Shown here one piece after another: positions 51,697 to 61,919 of a DNA stretch of 64,000 nucleotides (within the stretch, counting starts at the first letter, position 1; each line of letters begins with the position of its first letter). A model generated the notes under the pieces. That model was not told the origin of the DNA and ran no database searches. It saw only the letters and a list, made by a program, of their open reading frames with translations. The translations under genes and the position numbers were made by a program. Source of the stretch: Oxyruncus cristatus (lineage: Eukaryota > Chordata > Aves > Passeriformes > Cotingidae); assembly GCA_013399855.1 (NCBI GenBank), contig VXAY01001007.1, positions 172,773 through 236,772 of the forward strand, read 5' to 3'.

Positions 51697-51731
51697 TGAT
51701 TCTATGATTCTATGATTCTATGATTCTATGA
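51697..51731 (+). repeat. CR1 3' octamer repeat (ATTCTATG)4
   Basis: Four head-to-tail ATTCTATG units end the CR1 insertion. This octamer is the hallmark of CR1 3' termini and is thought to be the site recognised by the reverse transcriptase when priming. Confidence 0.95.
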
Positions 51732-53702
51732 ACAAGGTAATGTTTAGTACAAGCCACAACCAGCCCCAGTCAGTTGCTATTTCCCTACAGAAAACAGCAC
51801 TTTATCCAAAATCTACTGAATGCAACACAAAGACAGCTACCATTTAGATCCAAGTAAGAGAATGTTTACGGAAATAATGTTTGATTTCAAGGTTTCATTT
51901 TCCAAAAGCAAATAAATAAAATTTAAATACTTCAGAGTGAAAAATAGTGATTTTGACATTATACTGAAACAAATCAAGCAGAAACCATTCCAAACGACAA
52001 GTTTTTCTCTTAACTGCAATGCTCAGAGTCCTTTGCCTGTTAAAGTTGCAGGAACAATTCAGTTACCATCATCCTTACACCAAACCATATATCTGGGCTC
52101 TTAGATACTTTAAAAGGCACTAATTTTAATGGTATTTGTATTACAGTTGTTTCAACTCCAAGTTCTTACAGGAAATATAAACATAAACATGTTTAAAAAT
52201 TAATTTTTTATCACAACAGTGATTTAAGAGGTATTTATTTCTATGTTCTATGAAGCATTTTTGCGCAAGTTTACAAAAGGGACAGTCTGCCTAGTTTTTA
52301 AAACATGATTTGGTACTGAAAGATAAAGCTGAATTTTATTTGAATCTGGCATGAAGAAGCCACAAAAAAAATGAAAATAAAAACATCCTATTCCTGCAGT
52401 TTTACATTCAGACAAGAACCATGAATAATTTTGTTCTTATGTGCCTAAGGTGTCGTCCATACACAAATATTGTTTTTTCCTAGTGGATAGACTCCTGCAG
52501 CAATTACACTGACAGCTTCCAGGTAAGAGAGAGAAATTCTCTTCTCAAACCCTTGCCTAGTCACACACAACTTTCATCATTAAATAACCTCCTCTGTTTC
52601 TCAAAAGTCTAGGAGCATTGCCCTATGTCGGAAATTAATGGTTACTTTATTACCCTACTTTAATTGGCATTCTTTTCTGAATTTATTTCAGCCTTAATAT
52701 TCCATTAGCATACTATAGCATGATTGATATACAGCAGATTTTTATCTATAGTATGTAGAAGATATAAGGTTGAGATATATTGTTAGCAAATACTGCTTAG
52801 GTTGTGCCTCAGCAGAAATTACTGTTCCTATCCACTTTAGACTGCCAAAGATCCTAAGGAATAGTTGATGACTTTGTTTCATCCCTAGTCTTAGCTGTGA
52901 GGACAAAAGGATTTGATGCATCCTGTTATTCCTCAGTGTCTTCCAAGCACGACCTGTATAAATAATTTCTCTTTGATTGCTACAATACTTTGCAGATGCA
53001 GAGCAAAAACATGTAGCCTGAGATAGCTGAATTCATTTCATAGCATTTTAAAGTTTGGAATATACAGGCCATTGGTTTCTTTTGATGCACACAGGTTGAA
53101 ATGCAATGTATTATAAGAACAAAAGTGTAGCCTGGATAATATTAAAATATACTGTTATATCAAACATTCAGGCAAAATGAGTTTCAACAAAGAACACTAA
53201 TTAAAATGTGCACCACTGGGTTACTTAAACTTTAGTAAACTTTAGTCATGTGCGTTACTTTGACATTAAAATTTCTTGCTAATGTCAGTTACAAACAGTG
53301 ATGCCACATTCAAAACTGCTCTAAGTGATAAATCATTTTCCTTCAGTTTCTAGATAAGCTTTTTGCAAGCATGCCTCACAGCAAAATCACAAGCTGGATT
53401 TCACTGCTAGAGCTTTTATTAGCCCACATATAAATACTTGCATGAAAAGGAGCTGACAGTACAGTGAGGCATGAATTTCAAGTATATTCCAGCTCAAAGG
53501 TCAGAAGCAAATTTCCTATTTGAGTAGCAATTATAAATAGTCATCAGAGGTGAAATAGAATTGACATACTGGGTTATGTTGTGTTTCCTGTTGATTTTGA
53601 AAGGTTAACATTCTGAACAAAAGAAGAAAAAACCCTATTTCATCTCTTAAAAAAATGGTAAAAATGGGATACCAGAGAATTTTTTTTTCCCTAAGAGAGT
53701 TA
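51732..53702. other. Unique AT-rich sequence, no gene seen
   Basis: Only short chance frames (for example 51837-52019 minus). No interspersed repeat was recognised. Confidence 0.5.
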
Positions 53703-53750
53703 TTCACAGACTCAGAGATTTAGAGCCAGAAGGATAGTTCAAGGACACCT
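53703..53750 (-). mobile_element. Possible ancient CR1-like 3' fragment
   Basis: The plus-strand words ACAGACTCAGAGATTTAG and AGCCAGAAGGATAGTTCA resemble the reversed 3' end of old amniote CR1 families (ATAGATTT..GGCCAGAAGGGACC type). It is short and diverged, so the call is tentative. Confidence 0.35.
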
Positions 53751-54293
53751 TCCTATTCATGCACTATTGCTTTTTGTCTTCCCTGTCAGGTCCCTCAAGA
53801 TACGTTTCACACCCCAAAGAAATAGACTGTAGAGACTGAGCAGCAGATGGTTGCTGGTGTGTACCCTGGGGTCCTCATCATCTATAGGATGTTGAGGCTG
53901 TCCAAAATTTCTGTGTCCTGAAAGCCTCCTCTCAAATTAGCCAAACCCAGAGGGAGAGAGGGGAAGGACTCTAGAACCACAGATTTCCAAGAGGTGTATT
54001 GCTCTTCCAGGACATGACTTCAGGCAATTACCCAAATTCAATTTGTCCAATACGTCCCACTTGGTTGGGTAACTCTCATCAGTACCTTTCCTTGCATACC
54101 ATTCTTCTGTTCCTTGATTTCAATATATCATCCACTATACTTTTGGTGTCACCTCTGTCCATCTTTCACAGGGATCCCCCCTCAACAGAAATATACCCAG
54201 TTTCACAACTGTAATACCTGAACTCAATAATTATTGCTAGACAGAAACTAATGATAAAAACTACTTTCCTGTTCCCGGTACATTTATTGTAGG
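53751..54293. other. Unique sequence, no gene seen
   Basis: The frame at 53999-54214 (plus) has no domain. Ends at the proposed LTR boundary. Confidence 0.45.
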
Positions 54294-55137
54294 TGTAATG
54301 CTGGGGTCTGAAGAACAGGCCCTGAGCCGAAGTTGACCTACAGATGAATCTTCCAACCTAATATTATATTTAGCCTAGTATTATATTTAGTCATCTATCT
54401 GCTTATTAATCAAGATGTTATATAGTCCTTAGTAGTGCTTTAAGCGTTTATGCTTGTTAGCACAGCATATTACTAATAATTAGTAGGGCTTATATGTGTT
54501 ACAAATGTGTCTTTCTTTTTAGCCAAGGCCATCAGAGCAGTAGGCTTCACATAACCACAGCTGGTTCATATTTGAGATATTAATGTATCCATAGAGATAC
54601 ATACTGTATTTAGAGACTAGTCAAGGCCATGGGGGTATCTGACAGTAGTTAGTCCAAATTGACTTCCTGATTTTCCCCTGGGCCCTGGCCAGGCTTCAGG
54701 GGAAAACCAAGGAGAGAAGAAAGCCAGATTGTTTTCTGCGCTAATCGAGTGATGCAAGCTGGTTTGTTTAACACTATTTAAGCTTGACCCTCTCACAGCA
54801 AAGATGGAGGCTTCACCCTAAAAGTGGATGCATTGCGTAGGATTTCCCAGTTACCAGGAAGAGGTTCTCCAGACCCTTGCTGTGATCGGGGCCTCCCCAG
54901 CTGATGCAGGTCTGGATGATGGTAATGTATTGTAGGGTTACTGGTGATGTATCTCTCTCTTAATCACTATAGGCACTTTTGTAGTAATGATTAGAGGTAT
55001 TGCTAAGGGTATCGTTCCATAAGCCACTGCTTCTTTCGTAATTCTCTACTGTTTTGCACTACAGTAAACTTACACAGTTATTCTTTAAAGTTGGTGTATG
55101 TGTTCCTTCAATCCATCCTTGTTCCCAGGGCAAAACA
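54294..55137 (+). mobile_element. Solo LTR, avian ERVL type, plus orientation
   Basis: About 844 bp recognised as an avian LTR family by its series of blocks: TGTAATGCTGGGGTCTGAAG at the 5' end, GGCTTCACCCTAAAAGTGGA (54811-54830), CTTAATCACTATAGGCAC, GGGTATCGTTCCATAAGCC, and TCAATCCATCCTTGTTCCCA before a CA end at 55137. A TATTTAAG TATA-like box lies at 54775-54782. No internal retroviral genes flank it. Unlike the LTRs at 5.3 and 56.0 kb, I see no matching 5-bp flanks (GTAGG left, GATCG right). Either the ends are misplaced by some bases, or the flanks were altered by recombination or deletion. Confidence 0.8.
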
Positions 55138-55967
55138 GATCGGCAAAAGAGTAGCATTTTATGACTTTTCAGCAAAAATGCTTAGGAATATGTACAGCAC
55201 TGAAGGGATAAAAAGACTCAGCACTGGGGCTCCTATCTAGAGTGAAAATCCTCATGACTGTGAAATGTTTCATTAAACAGCTGCTGTAGCTGTTCCATAC
55301 TTTGGCATTTAGGGGAAATAACACAGATAGAAGCCTTTTGCTTAAGATGACTTTGCACAGACCAACTGTGAACACATCATTATAAATTAAATTACTTTGA
55401 TAAGTAACAGTCCTCACAGCTACTTTGTCCCAATACTCTCAGTGAGGGTCTCTGAATATGGGGTTTATCTAGGTGACATCATCAGGAAGCCAAAGAAGGA
55501 AATTAAACACATCCTAGGTCATTTCCTCTGAACAGGTTTTATGTGCAAGATGATAAACAGAGCTCTGTATTTTCAACAGGAGGTTGCACCAGGGGCAGTG
55601 CTGACAGGCTCTAGGATTTGTGCCAAGGTATTTATTTACTTGTTGTGTCATGACAAATATTAACCCACAATCTGAAGTCTCAACAAGCAGCAAAACCTCA
55701 GAGGGCCTGGCACAGAAGATCTTGCTGTGTCTCTGTGTTTCCTCTCCATGGGGAATGAGGAGTTTGTGTGTTTCATCAATTTCCTGACTGCCTGGGTTTA
55801 TTCACCATGGGGATGAAAACTTGTGCTTTTGCCAATGCAAAACTCAGGAGTTTTTCCCAGGACTGTCAAATTTTTACAATTTATAAACAAGTCAAAACCA
55901 AAGCATTTTTGATTTAACAACAGCAAAACATGTTTTAAATATTGAATGACTGTATTTGGGAGTATTG
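55138..55967. other. Unique spacer between two LTRs
   Basis: About 830 bp between oppositely oriented LTRs. The frame at 55169-55417 (minus) shows no domain. No retroviral gag, pol or env sequence was recognised, so this is not a provirus interior. Confidence 0.5.
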
Positions 55968-55972
55968 GCTTG
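55968..55972. repeat. Left target-site duplication GCTTG
   Basis: Exact match to 57451-57455 on the far side of the LTR. Confidence 0.88.
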
Positions 55973-57450
55973 TGTCATAGGTTTAGCCCCTGTGCTTTCT
56001 GCACAGTATTATCAACCTATAAATTTTGCTACTAATTAGGAAGAGTTTGCACAGACAAAACAGATCACCTTGAAATGGGGGTAATACTAAGATTTATTGC
56101 TACACTACAGAAACTAAGGGGAATACTTACATATATACATATATACATACAAGTCTAACTAGTTTTCTTATAATAGCACACTTATATATGTACAAATGCC
56201 CCTCCTCCTCTCCTCTTCTTCAAAAAACAGTCCAGAGGAAGAATGAGAAGGGAGGAAAAAAAAAAAAAAGTCTTTAAGGTAACAGTTCCATATCTCTGTA
56301 GCTCGAACCTCTCTCTCTTCACTGGAATGCAGAGAAGTTTACTCCCACCTTGCTGCTTGCTTACAGCTGCTGAGGGTTTTTTATCATGTCGTCACTACAA
56401 GATTCAGGGCTCTATGGAGGTTTCTTCCACGAGGAGTTTCAGGGGGGTTTTCTCGGACTCACCACCCCTCGCCGGGATCACAGGGGTTCTGGGTCTCTTT
56501 GGCTCAGTCCAGACCCAAGAACACTTTCTGATGCTGTGCTTTGCTGCTTGTAGCTTCTTCTCTTTTGCCCTCTGGAATTCTCCTGACTTTCTGCTTCTGG
56601 CCAGACGCCCAATCTTGGCTCTCGGCCGCGGCTGGTTACTCCAACTTCACCACCGCTCCCCACTCGCCATTACACCTGGTCCACGCTCGCACCAGGCCCC
56701 TCCTACGGGGGGGCTTCGTGTAAGGCTTATCTTTTGGACAAAGTCCCAAAGTCATCAGAGGCACACAGCCTCTCAAAGGAGAATTTACTCAACTTCTTTC
56801 TCATTCTGTGGCTACAATTCCTCTGCAGCTTGCTGCAAACAGTTCAAGTGATCCAGTCTTGGCCTCCAGCCATCGCTGCCCTCCCCGGACTATCCAGGCC
56901 TCCGGGGGAAGAACTCACACGAAAGTCCCTTCTCTCCACATCATTTCCACAGGTGGCAGGGGTTTAGTTTTAAAGTCTTTTCCCCTGCTGGAGGGAGAGA
57001 GGCGAGGGAAGGACTCCCCCATACCTCTGCACTTTCTCCACCGACCTTGGCAGCTGCATTGTTATCTCTTGCTTTCTGCCGCTCCTCTCGGGGCTGGAAC
57101 TCCTTCTGTCTCAGCTGAGCAGTTTTTCTTTGGAGTTTCTTCTCCACTCTGCTACTTGCTTCAGCCGGAGGCTTCGGTGCCATGCCTGCCCCTGGCCCAA
57201 GGCCAGGGGCGGAGGGCTCTGGCCCCCCACTCGGGGAGGCCTCGCCACCTCACTTACATCATGGCTCCGAGTTCCTTCTGCCCCACACACAACTACAACA
57301 ACGACAACAACCCTTCTTTTCCGGTTTGTGTTAAATTATGTAATTCGTAGAGACGTCACAGAAGTCTCTAATTGGCTACCTAGCCGGAATTTCACCTGGA
57401 ACTAACCATCTTCTACCCTAAAACTGAGGGGGATGGGCTAAACCATGACA
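55973..57450 (-). mobile_element. Solo LTR, ERVL type, minus orientation, 1478 bp
   Basis: The element has TG...CA ends inside unusually long imperfect inverted termini: TGTCATAGGTTTAGCCC at the left and GGGCTAAACCATGACA at the right. Perfect 5-bp duplications (GCTTG) flank it. On the minus strand the order is a long C+G-rich U3 (57450 to about 56200), a TATATAAG TATA box (56188-56181), an AATAAA hexamer (56098-56093) about 90 bp further, and a short U5 ending at 55973. This fits an LTR transcribed leftward. The U3 contains a 9-bp GC hairpin CCCCTGGCC/GGCCAGGGG (57189-57209). Open frames of 180-202 codons inside it (56243-56851, 56808-57350) have no domain and are compositional. No internal genes remain, so it is a solo LTR. 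Confidence 0.85.
56181..56188 (-). promoter_or_regulatory. TATA box of solo LTR
   Basis: TATATAAG on the minus strand, about 90 bp upstream of the AATAAA at 56098-56093, the spacing expected for an LTR promoter and its R-region polyadenylation signal. Whether it drives any present transcript is unknown. Confidence 0.55.
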
Positions 57451-57455
57451 GCTTG
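57451..57455. repeat. Right target-site duplication GCTTG
   Basis: Exact copy of 55968-55972, directly after the CA terminus at 57450. Confidence 0.88.
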
Positions 57456-60400
57456 GATCTTTGTGTACCAGAAAATGGCTTCTGTCAGACATTTTCTGAA
57501 TAGAAAACAAAACAAAATTTTACAGATTATTGGTAACACTGTGTAAATTACTACCTAATTAAATGGTTACAGACTGGTGACTGTAGACATGTTATCATCT
57601 ACTGAGAAAAGCTTTGCAGGTTACAAGAGTGATAGTAAATAATGAGAACTATGAAATAGATACTTAATGAAAAAATTATTATATCAGTTTAGGAAAATGT
57701 ACCACTTTGATTTGTGTAGTCACTGCTAATGGTTTCACTTGAATGATAAAAGTGTATTTTTGCCGTGTAAGTTATCAGCCAGTGCAAATAATACATTGTT
57801 CCCTTTGCAGTCAGGATTTGAACAGTACTCACAGTGATATTAGGAAGACACCAGCACTAGGCAAGAAAGCTTCTGAACAAAGCAGAAATGTGAATAAGCC
57901 TGTGAGATGAGGGTGTCTACTTAAAACATCACTGAAAGAACATGAAAGTCTCTAGATCCAAATCATTTGTGCACATTTTATGTACTCAAGACACTGGGTT
58001 GGGTAGCAATAATTGAAACATAAAGTTTGGCTTTTTTGCCCACATTTGATTAAATTACTTCCCTTAGTCACCTCAGTGATAGCTTGGTGATGCACTGTGC
58101 TGACCTACTCCAAAAAAGAGCCAGGTACTTCTATTCTATTCCCTGGTCCTTTGATTCTCAAGTCTGGGAGAACAAAAGGCACCATGAGATGATGTTTTCT
58201 GAACCTGATTCCCCACTGTTTCACCAGTGCTGTAACAGGAAGAAGGAATCAGACCTATTGTCTTCAAAGTAGACATTTTATCCCCGGTCCCTCATAGTAA
58301 AAGCCACTACAGCTTTTAAAGGAGCTGCGTCTCTGTCCTAAATGAACACAAAACATGACACATAAACTAATGCTTGGGGAAAAAAAAAAAAAAAGTGACA
58401 TTTGGACAATGAAAATCTGTTTTGCAGCGCATGAGGTTGAAAAGAGACGAGGACAAGAAATCGAAAACCAGCACTATTAGATCTACAGAATTTGTGATGC
58501 AGTTTTGCTAGGCTAAACATGAAGGCTTTACACTATGGAATACAACATGAAAAGGCACCTGTCTGCATCCATAAATCTACCTGAAGAACAGCATTCAGTC
58601 TCGGAGCTAGCCTGGATGTTAATCTGCAAGCAACATGGACTCACATGTGGAATGAATGTACAAAAGCATGTGGGCAAAGGAGGCTTCTGCTCTCACCAAG
58701 GGTCAGCAGGATAGCCTTGCTCTCCTCCTCATTGCCTGCCTGTTAATGTTGGAAGGGAAGTGAAGGCTATGAAATAATAGGGAAGTGGGAATAATGGCAT
58801 CCAGAAAACAACCCTTTGTTGTCAAATGTCTGCTTGCATTGTTTTTGTATTCACAGGAAAGCCAATGGCAGAAGAAAATTTTAACTTTCCCCTAGCAGCA
58901 AAATACAATTGAAGATTATCATATCTCCAGGTGTTTTCACAGTGTGCGCCACTGTTTTGCTGAAATTTGCCTGAAATTCAATATGTGCTGTTGTATTGGT
59001 CTTCTCCACCAGGTTTGGTGCCAGAAGCACTTATTCAATCTTCAATTATCTGTGATAAAAAATGCAACTTGTGTTATTCATACTCTTTCTCTTATAAAAT
59101 TAACACAATTGCATTAAAGTCTCATCTGTTCATCTGGCAGTTTTTTCCCACTTTACACATAGAAGGAATATTTAAAAATAAACAATCAGAAAAACATGCT
59201 GCTAGAGATGGGCTAAGTCTTAAATAGTGAGGTTGAAAAGATACCTCTGACAATGGCTACTAGGAATCAGCTGATTTCTCAAGATTTGTGATTGTATGTT
59301 TCATAGGGACTTCACTAGTGAAAAAAATTTGTGAGGATTTAGGAGGAAGGTTTCTCTAACTGTCTGTAGTGGAAATATAACAGTATATAAATAGAAAAAT
59401 TTAATTTAGAGGAGATAAGAGTGGAAAAATAATGAAATTAAGCAGCATTACTGGACAAAAGAGGAGCTGAACACAGAGCAAAGCTCTCTGCCATCTATTT
59501 TGAGTGTGTGACTTTGTCTTTACATTGTAAAATTGAGTGCTTAACTTTTCTGTTCTTTAACCATTTCATTGCAAGCAGCAAAGTGAGGTGGGACTTACAG
59601 GTGATACATGGCAAGCCATTGCTATTGCAGAGCTGTTCATGACGTGGATCTGACTGTTCTCCCAAACTACGGGCTGCAGTTTCCATCCCATGCCAGTCCA
59701 TGTAAAGAGTGCCAGGCACAACAGATGGGTCAACAGCTGGCATACGTGAGCTTTGTGTATCACTGAGTATTTCCCAGACAACCAGATAGTTTGGGAAAAT
59801 TTTCAGAGAAGACATTAGAAAGCTGTCCAGTGCCATTTATAATAAGAAGAATAATGCTTCACAGAAGACTTATTGCCAGAGCAAAATGTTGGCATGTGAT
59901 AAATATCACAAAACTTGCAACTTTTTCACAGCCAGCTCACCAGCGAAATGTCACCCACTTCCAAGGAGGCTCTCACAACTGTTTTAGAAAAATAGAAAGA
60001 GATATCCACTGACACTAGTAAGTGCCCTTTTTACAATCAGCTCAGTACTTGAACCAAACTCAATACTAACACTCAGCCCCTAAACCTGACCCCATGCCTT
60101 AAGTTACTGCCAGGTTAGATAATGCTCTCCAGCTGAGAGTAGGGGGACATTTTTCTGGGAAGTTTGTTAAACAGACACCAGTATTAATGTTCTTCATGAG
60201 TTTATTGCTTCTTTTGAAACCATAATAGTTTGACTTTTTCTGTCACCAACTCAGTAGACAGAGGCAGAGGAAAGTTACAGTTCAGTTCTACAGCTATTGG
60301 ACAGTGTCAATAACTTCTTCGGATGTGTTAGGTAACATTCAAAAGAAAAACCTGAAAACCCAAAGTTCTCAGTGTCCAGGACATATGTAAACCCCATACT

Positions 60401-61803
60401 GAGTGATTCTATATGGGACTATCAACTTCAGGCCCATTTTTAGCACATGTTCTATTAGTTACTGGTAAAAAGATAATGACAATCCTACCAAAATATTTGG
60501 AAAGTGAAGCTAGTGAGGGATGCTAGTGCATGCATCTGATATACCACATGCTCGATGTAATTCCTCACAAAGTCTATGGTCCAATGGCTTCTTCCAAATC
60601 AGTCCTGGGAAGTCTTCTCTGCCACAGGGCTTCACAAAACCCAAATATATTTCAAAAGATGAGTCACTGTAGTCACTATTTTTCATATTACCCACCAAAA
60701 TCTTGCTTGTTTGTTTACTGAACTTTGCTGCATTACTCACTTGCTGCTTACATTTATAATACATTCATCAAAGCAAGAGCCAGTCCCTTGTGTATATTTG
60801 TACAGTGCCTTGCACAGTGGAGCTCCGGCCTCTAGGTGTTACCATAATATAAAGAATAAACAACATCTCTATTTTGGGATATCCATACATTTTCCAAGCA
60901 CAAAGGATTTGTGTAAGTAATATTTAATTAATAAGTATCAATTTTTATAACAAGCAATTGCAGGGTGCTAAACCAATATTAACCATAAAAAAAATAATGT
61001 ATTTTGCTTGTACCTGTAAATACTTAATCGAGGCTTACTGGAAGTCTCCCTTTATCACAGATTTTTTTTTTATTTCTTTTCTTTCACGTGAATAGTGTGG
61101 CAGTGGAGATTGCCTGAGGTATTAACAAAGCCTTGATATCATTGTGAGGGGCTGAGACAGAGTGTTCTGCCAAAAGGTTCTGAACTCCACAACTTGCTTT
61201 TCCCATCCTTCCACAAACCTTGAATTAGTTGACCTCTAGGTCATGCTACAAAGGACACCTTTTTTACAAGGCTCTTCTGGGAAACCAGGGTGAGAGGGTT
61301 GTGTCATATGGTGAGCAAGACCTTATTTTTCAGCACTTTCATAAGGTTTTTATATTAAGGCGCTGCTTTTGACTTGTGTTTTATTTCACACACATTCTTT
61401 GACTTTTGGATAGGCTTGTTTTTCATTAAATCAAAACTATAAATAATGATGCAGTAGGTCACTGGTGAAACCGCAATACTTACTCTTATAACAGTTTTAG
61501 CAATTTCTGAACAGTTTGTTACCAACAGAAATAGGTCATAAGAGGAGGAAGAGACAGTCTGTCACTGACGGATGTCGTGGAACACAAGTTTCCATGGATT
61601 TCCTGCCACGGCTGACACCGTAGCTACCTTGTGTTGTTGTAGTGGACATTACATGAGTACTGCTATCTAGAGCTGCAGCAGAAGCTGCATCACTTAACTA
61701 GAGCTTACATTACACACCACAAAAATTCAGGAGAGAAATCCATAGGAGGCCAATTTCATAAATAGTTTTAAACTGTGACCTTTATTATGGTGTAATATGA
61801 AAG
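57456..61803. other. Unique AT-rich sequence, no gene seen
   Basis: An A-run lies at about 58379-58395. Frames at 58967-59227 (plus), 59495-59836 (minus) and 60510-60764 (minus) show no domain. CpG-bearing sequence near 61565-61635 stands out slightly but matches nothing known to me. Confidence 0.45.
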
Positions 61804-61919
61804 AGACTGGATGTGGCACTTAGTGTCATAGTCTAGTAACCACGATGGTACTTGATCAAGGGTTGGACTTGATGATCTCAGAGGTCCTTTCCAACCCGGC
61901 TGATTCTATGATTCTACGA
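61804..61919 (+). mobile_element. CR1 LINE 3' tail
   Basis: It begins in the last codons of ORF2 (CTGGATGTGGCACTTAGTG, then TAG) and continues through the short 3' UTR to about two octamers (ATTCTATGATTCTACG). It matches 51605-51731 closely and is the same subfamily, but is truncated to about 116 bp. The small frame at 61845-62036 starts inside it and is not a gene. Confidence 0.94.

Larger units (their letters stand above)
50620..51731 (+). mobile_element. CR1 LINE, 5'-truncated, young copy
   Basis: About 1.1 kb holding the last third of CR1 ORF2, a short 3' UTR (TAG at 51630-51632 to about 51695) and four ATTCTATG octamers at the end. It is 5'-truncated, as target-primed reverse transcription usually leaves CR1. 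The coding part is uninterrupted, unlike the copies at 12 kb and 38 kb, so it is probably the most recent. Its 3' UTR matches the tails at 10.6 kb and 61.8 kb. No clear target-site duplication was seen, which is normal for CR1. The 5' edge (near 50620-50631) is approximate. Confidence 0.97.

Noticed and set aside
56243..57405. Open frames up to 202 codons on the plus strand
   Set aside because: They are inside the 1.48-kb LTR, antisense to its promoter signals, with no domain; the high G+C content explains the lack of stops.
54294..57450. A provirus with two LTRs
   Set aside because: The two LTRs belong to different families, point in opposite directions, and the 0.8 kb between them holds no retroviral coding sequence.
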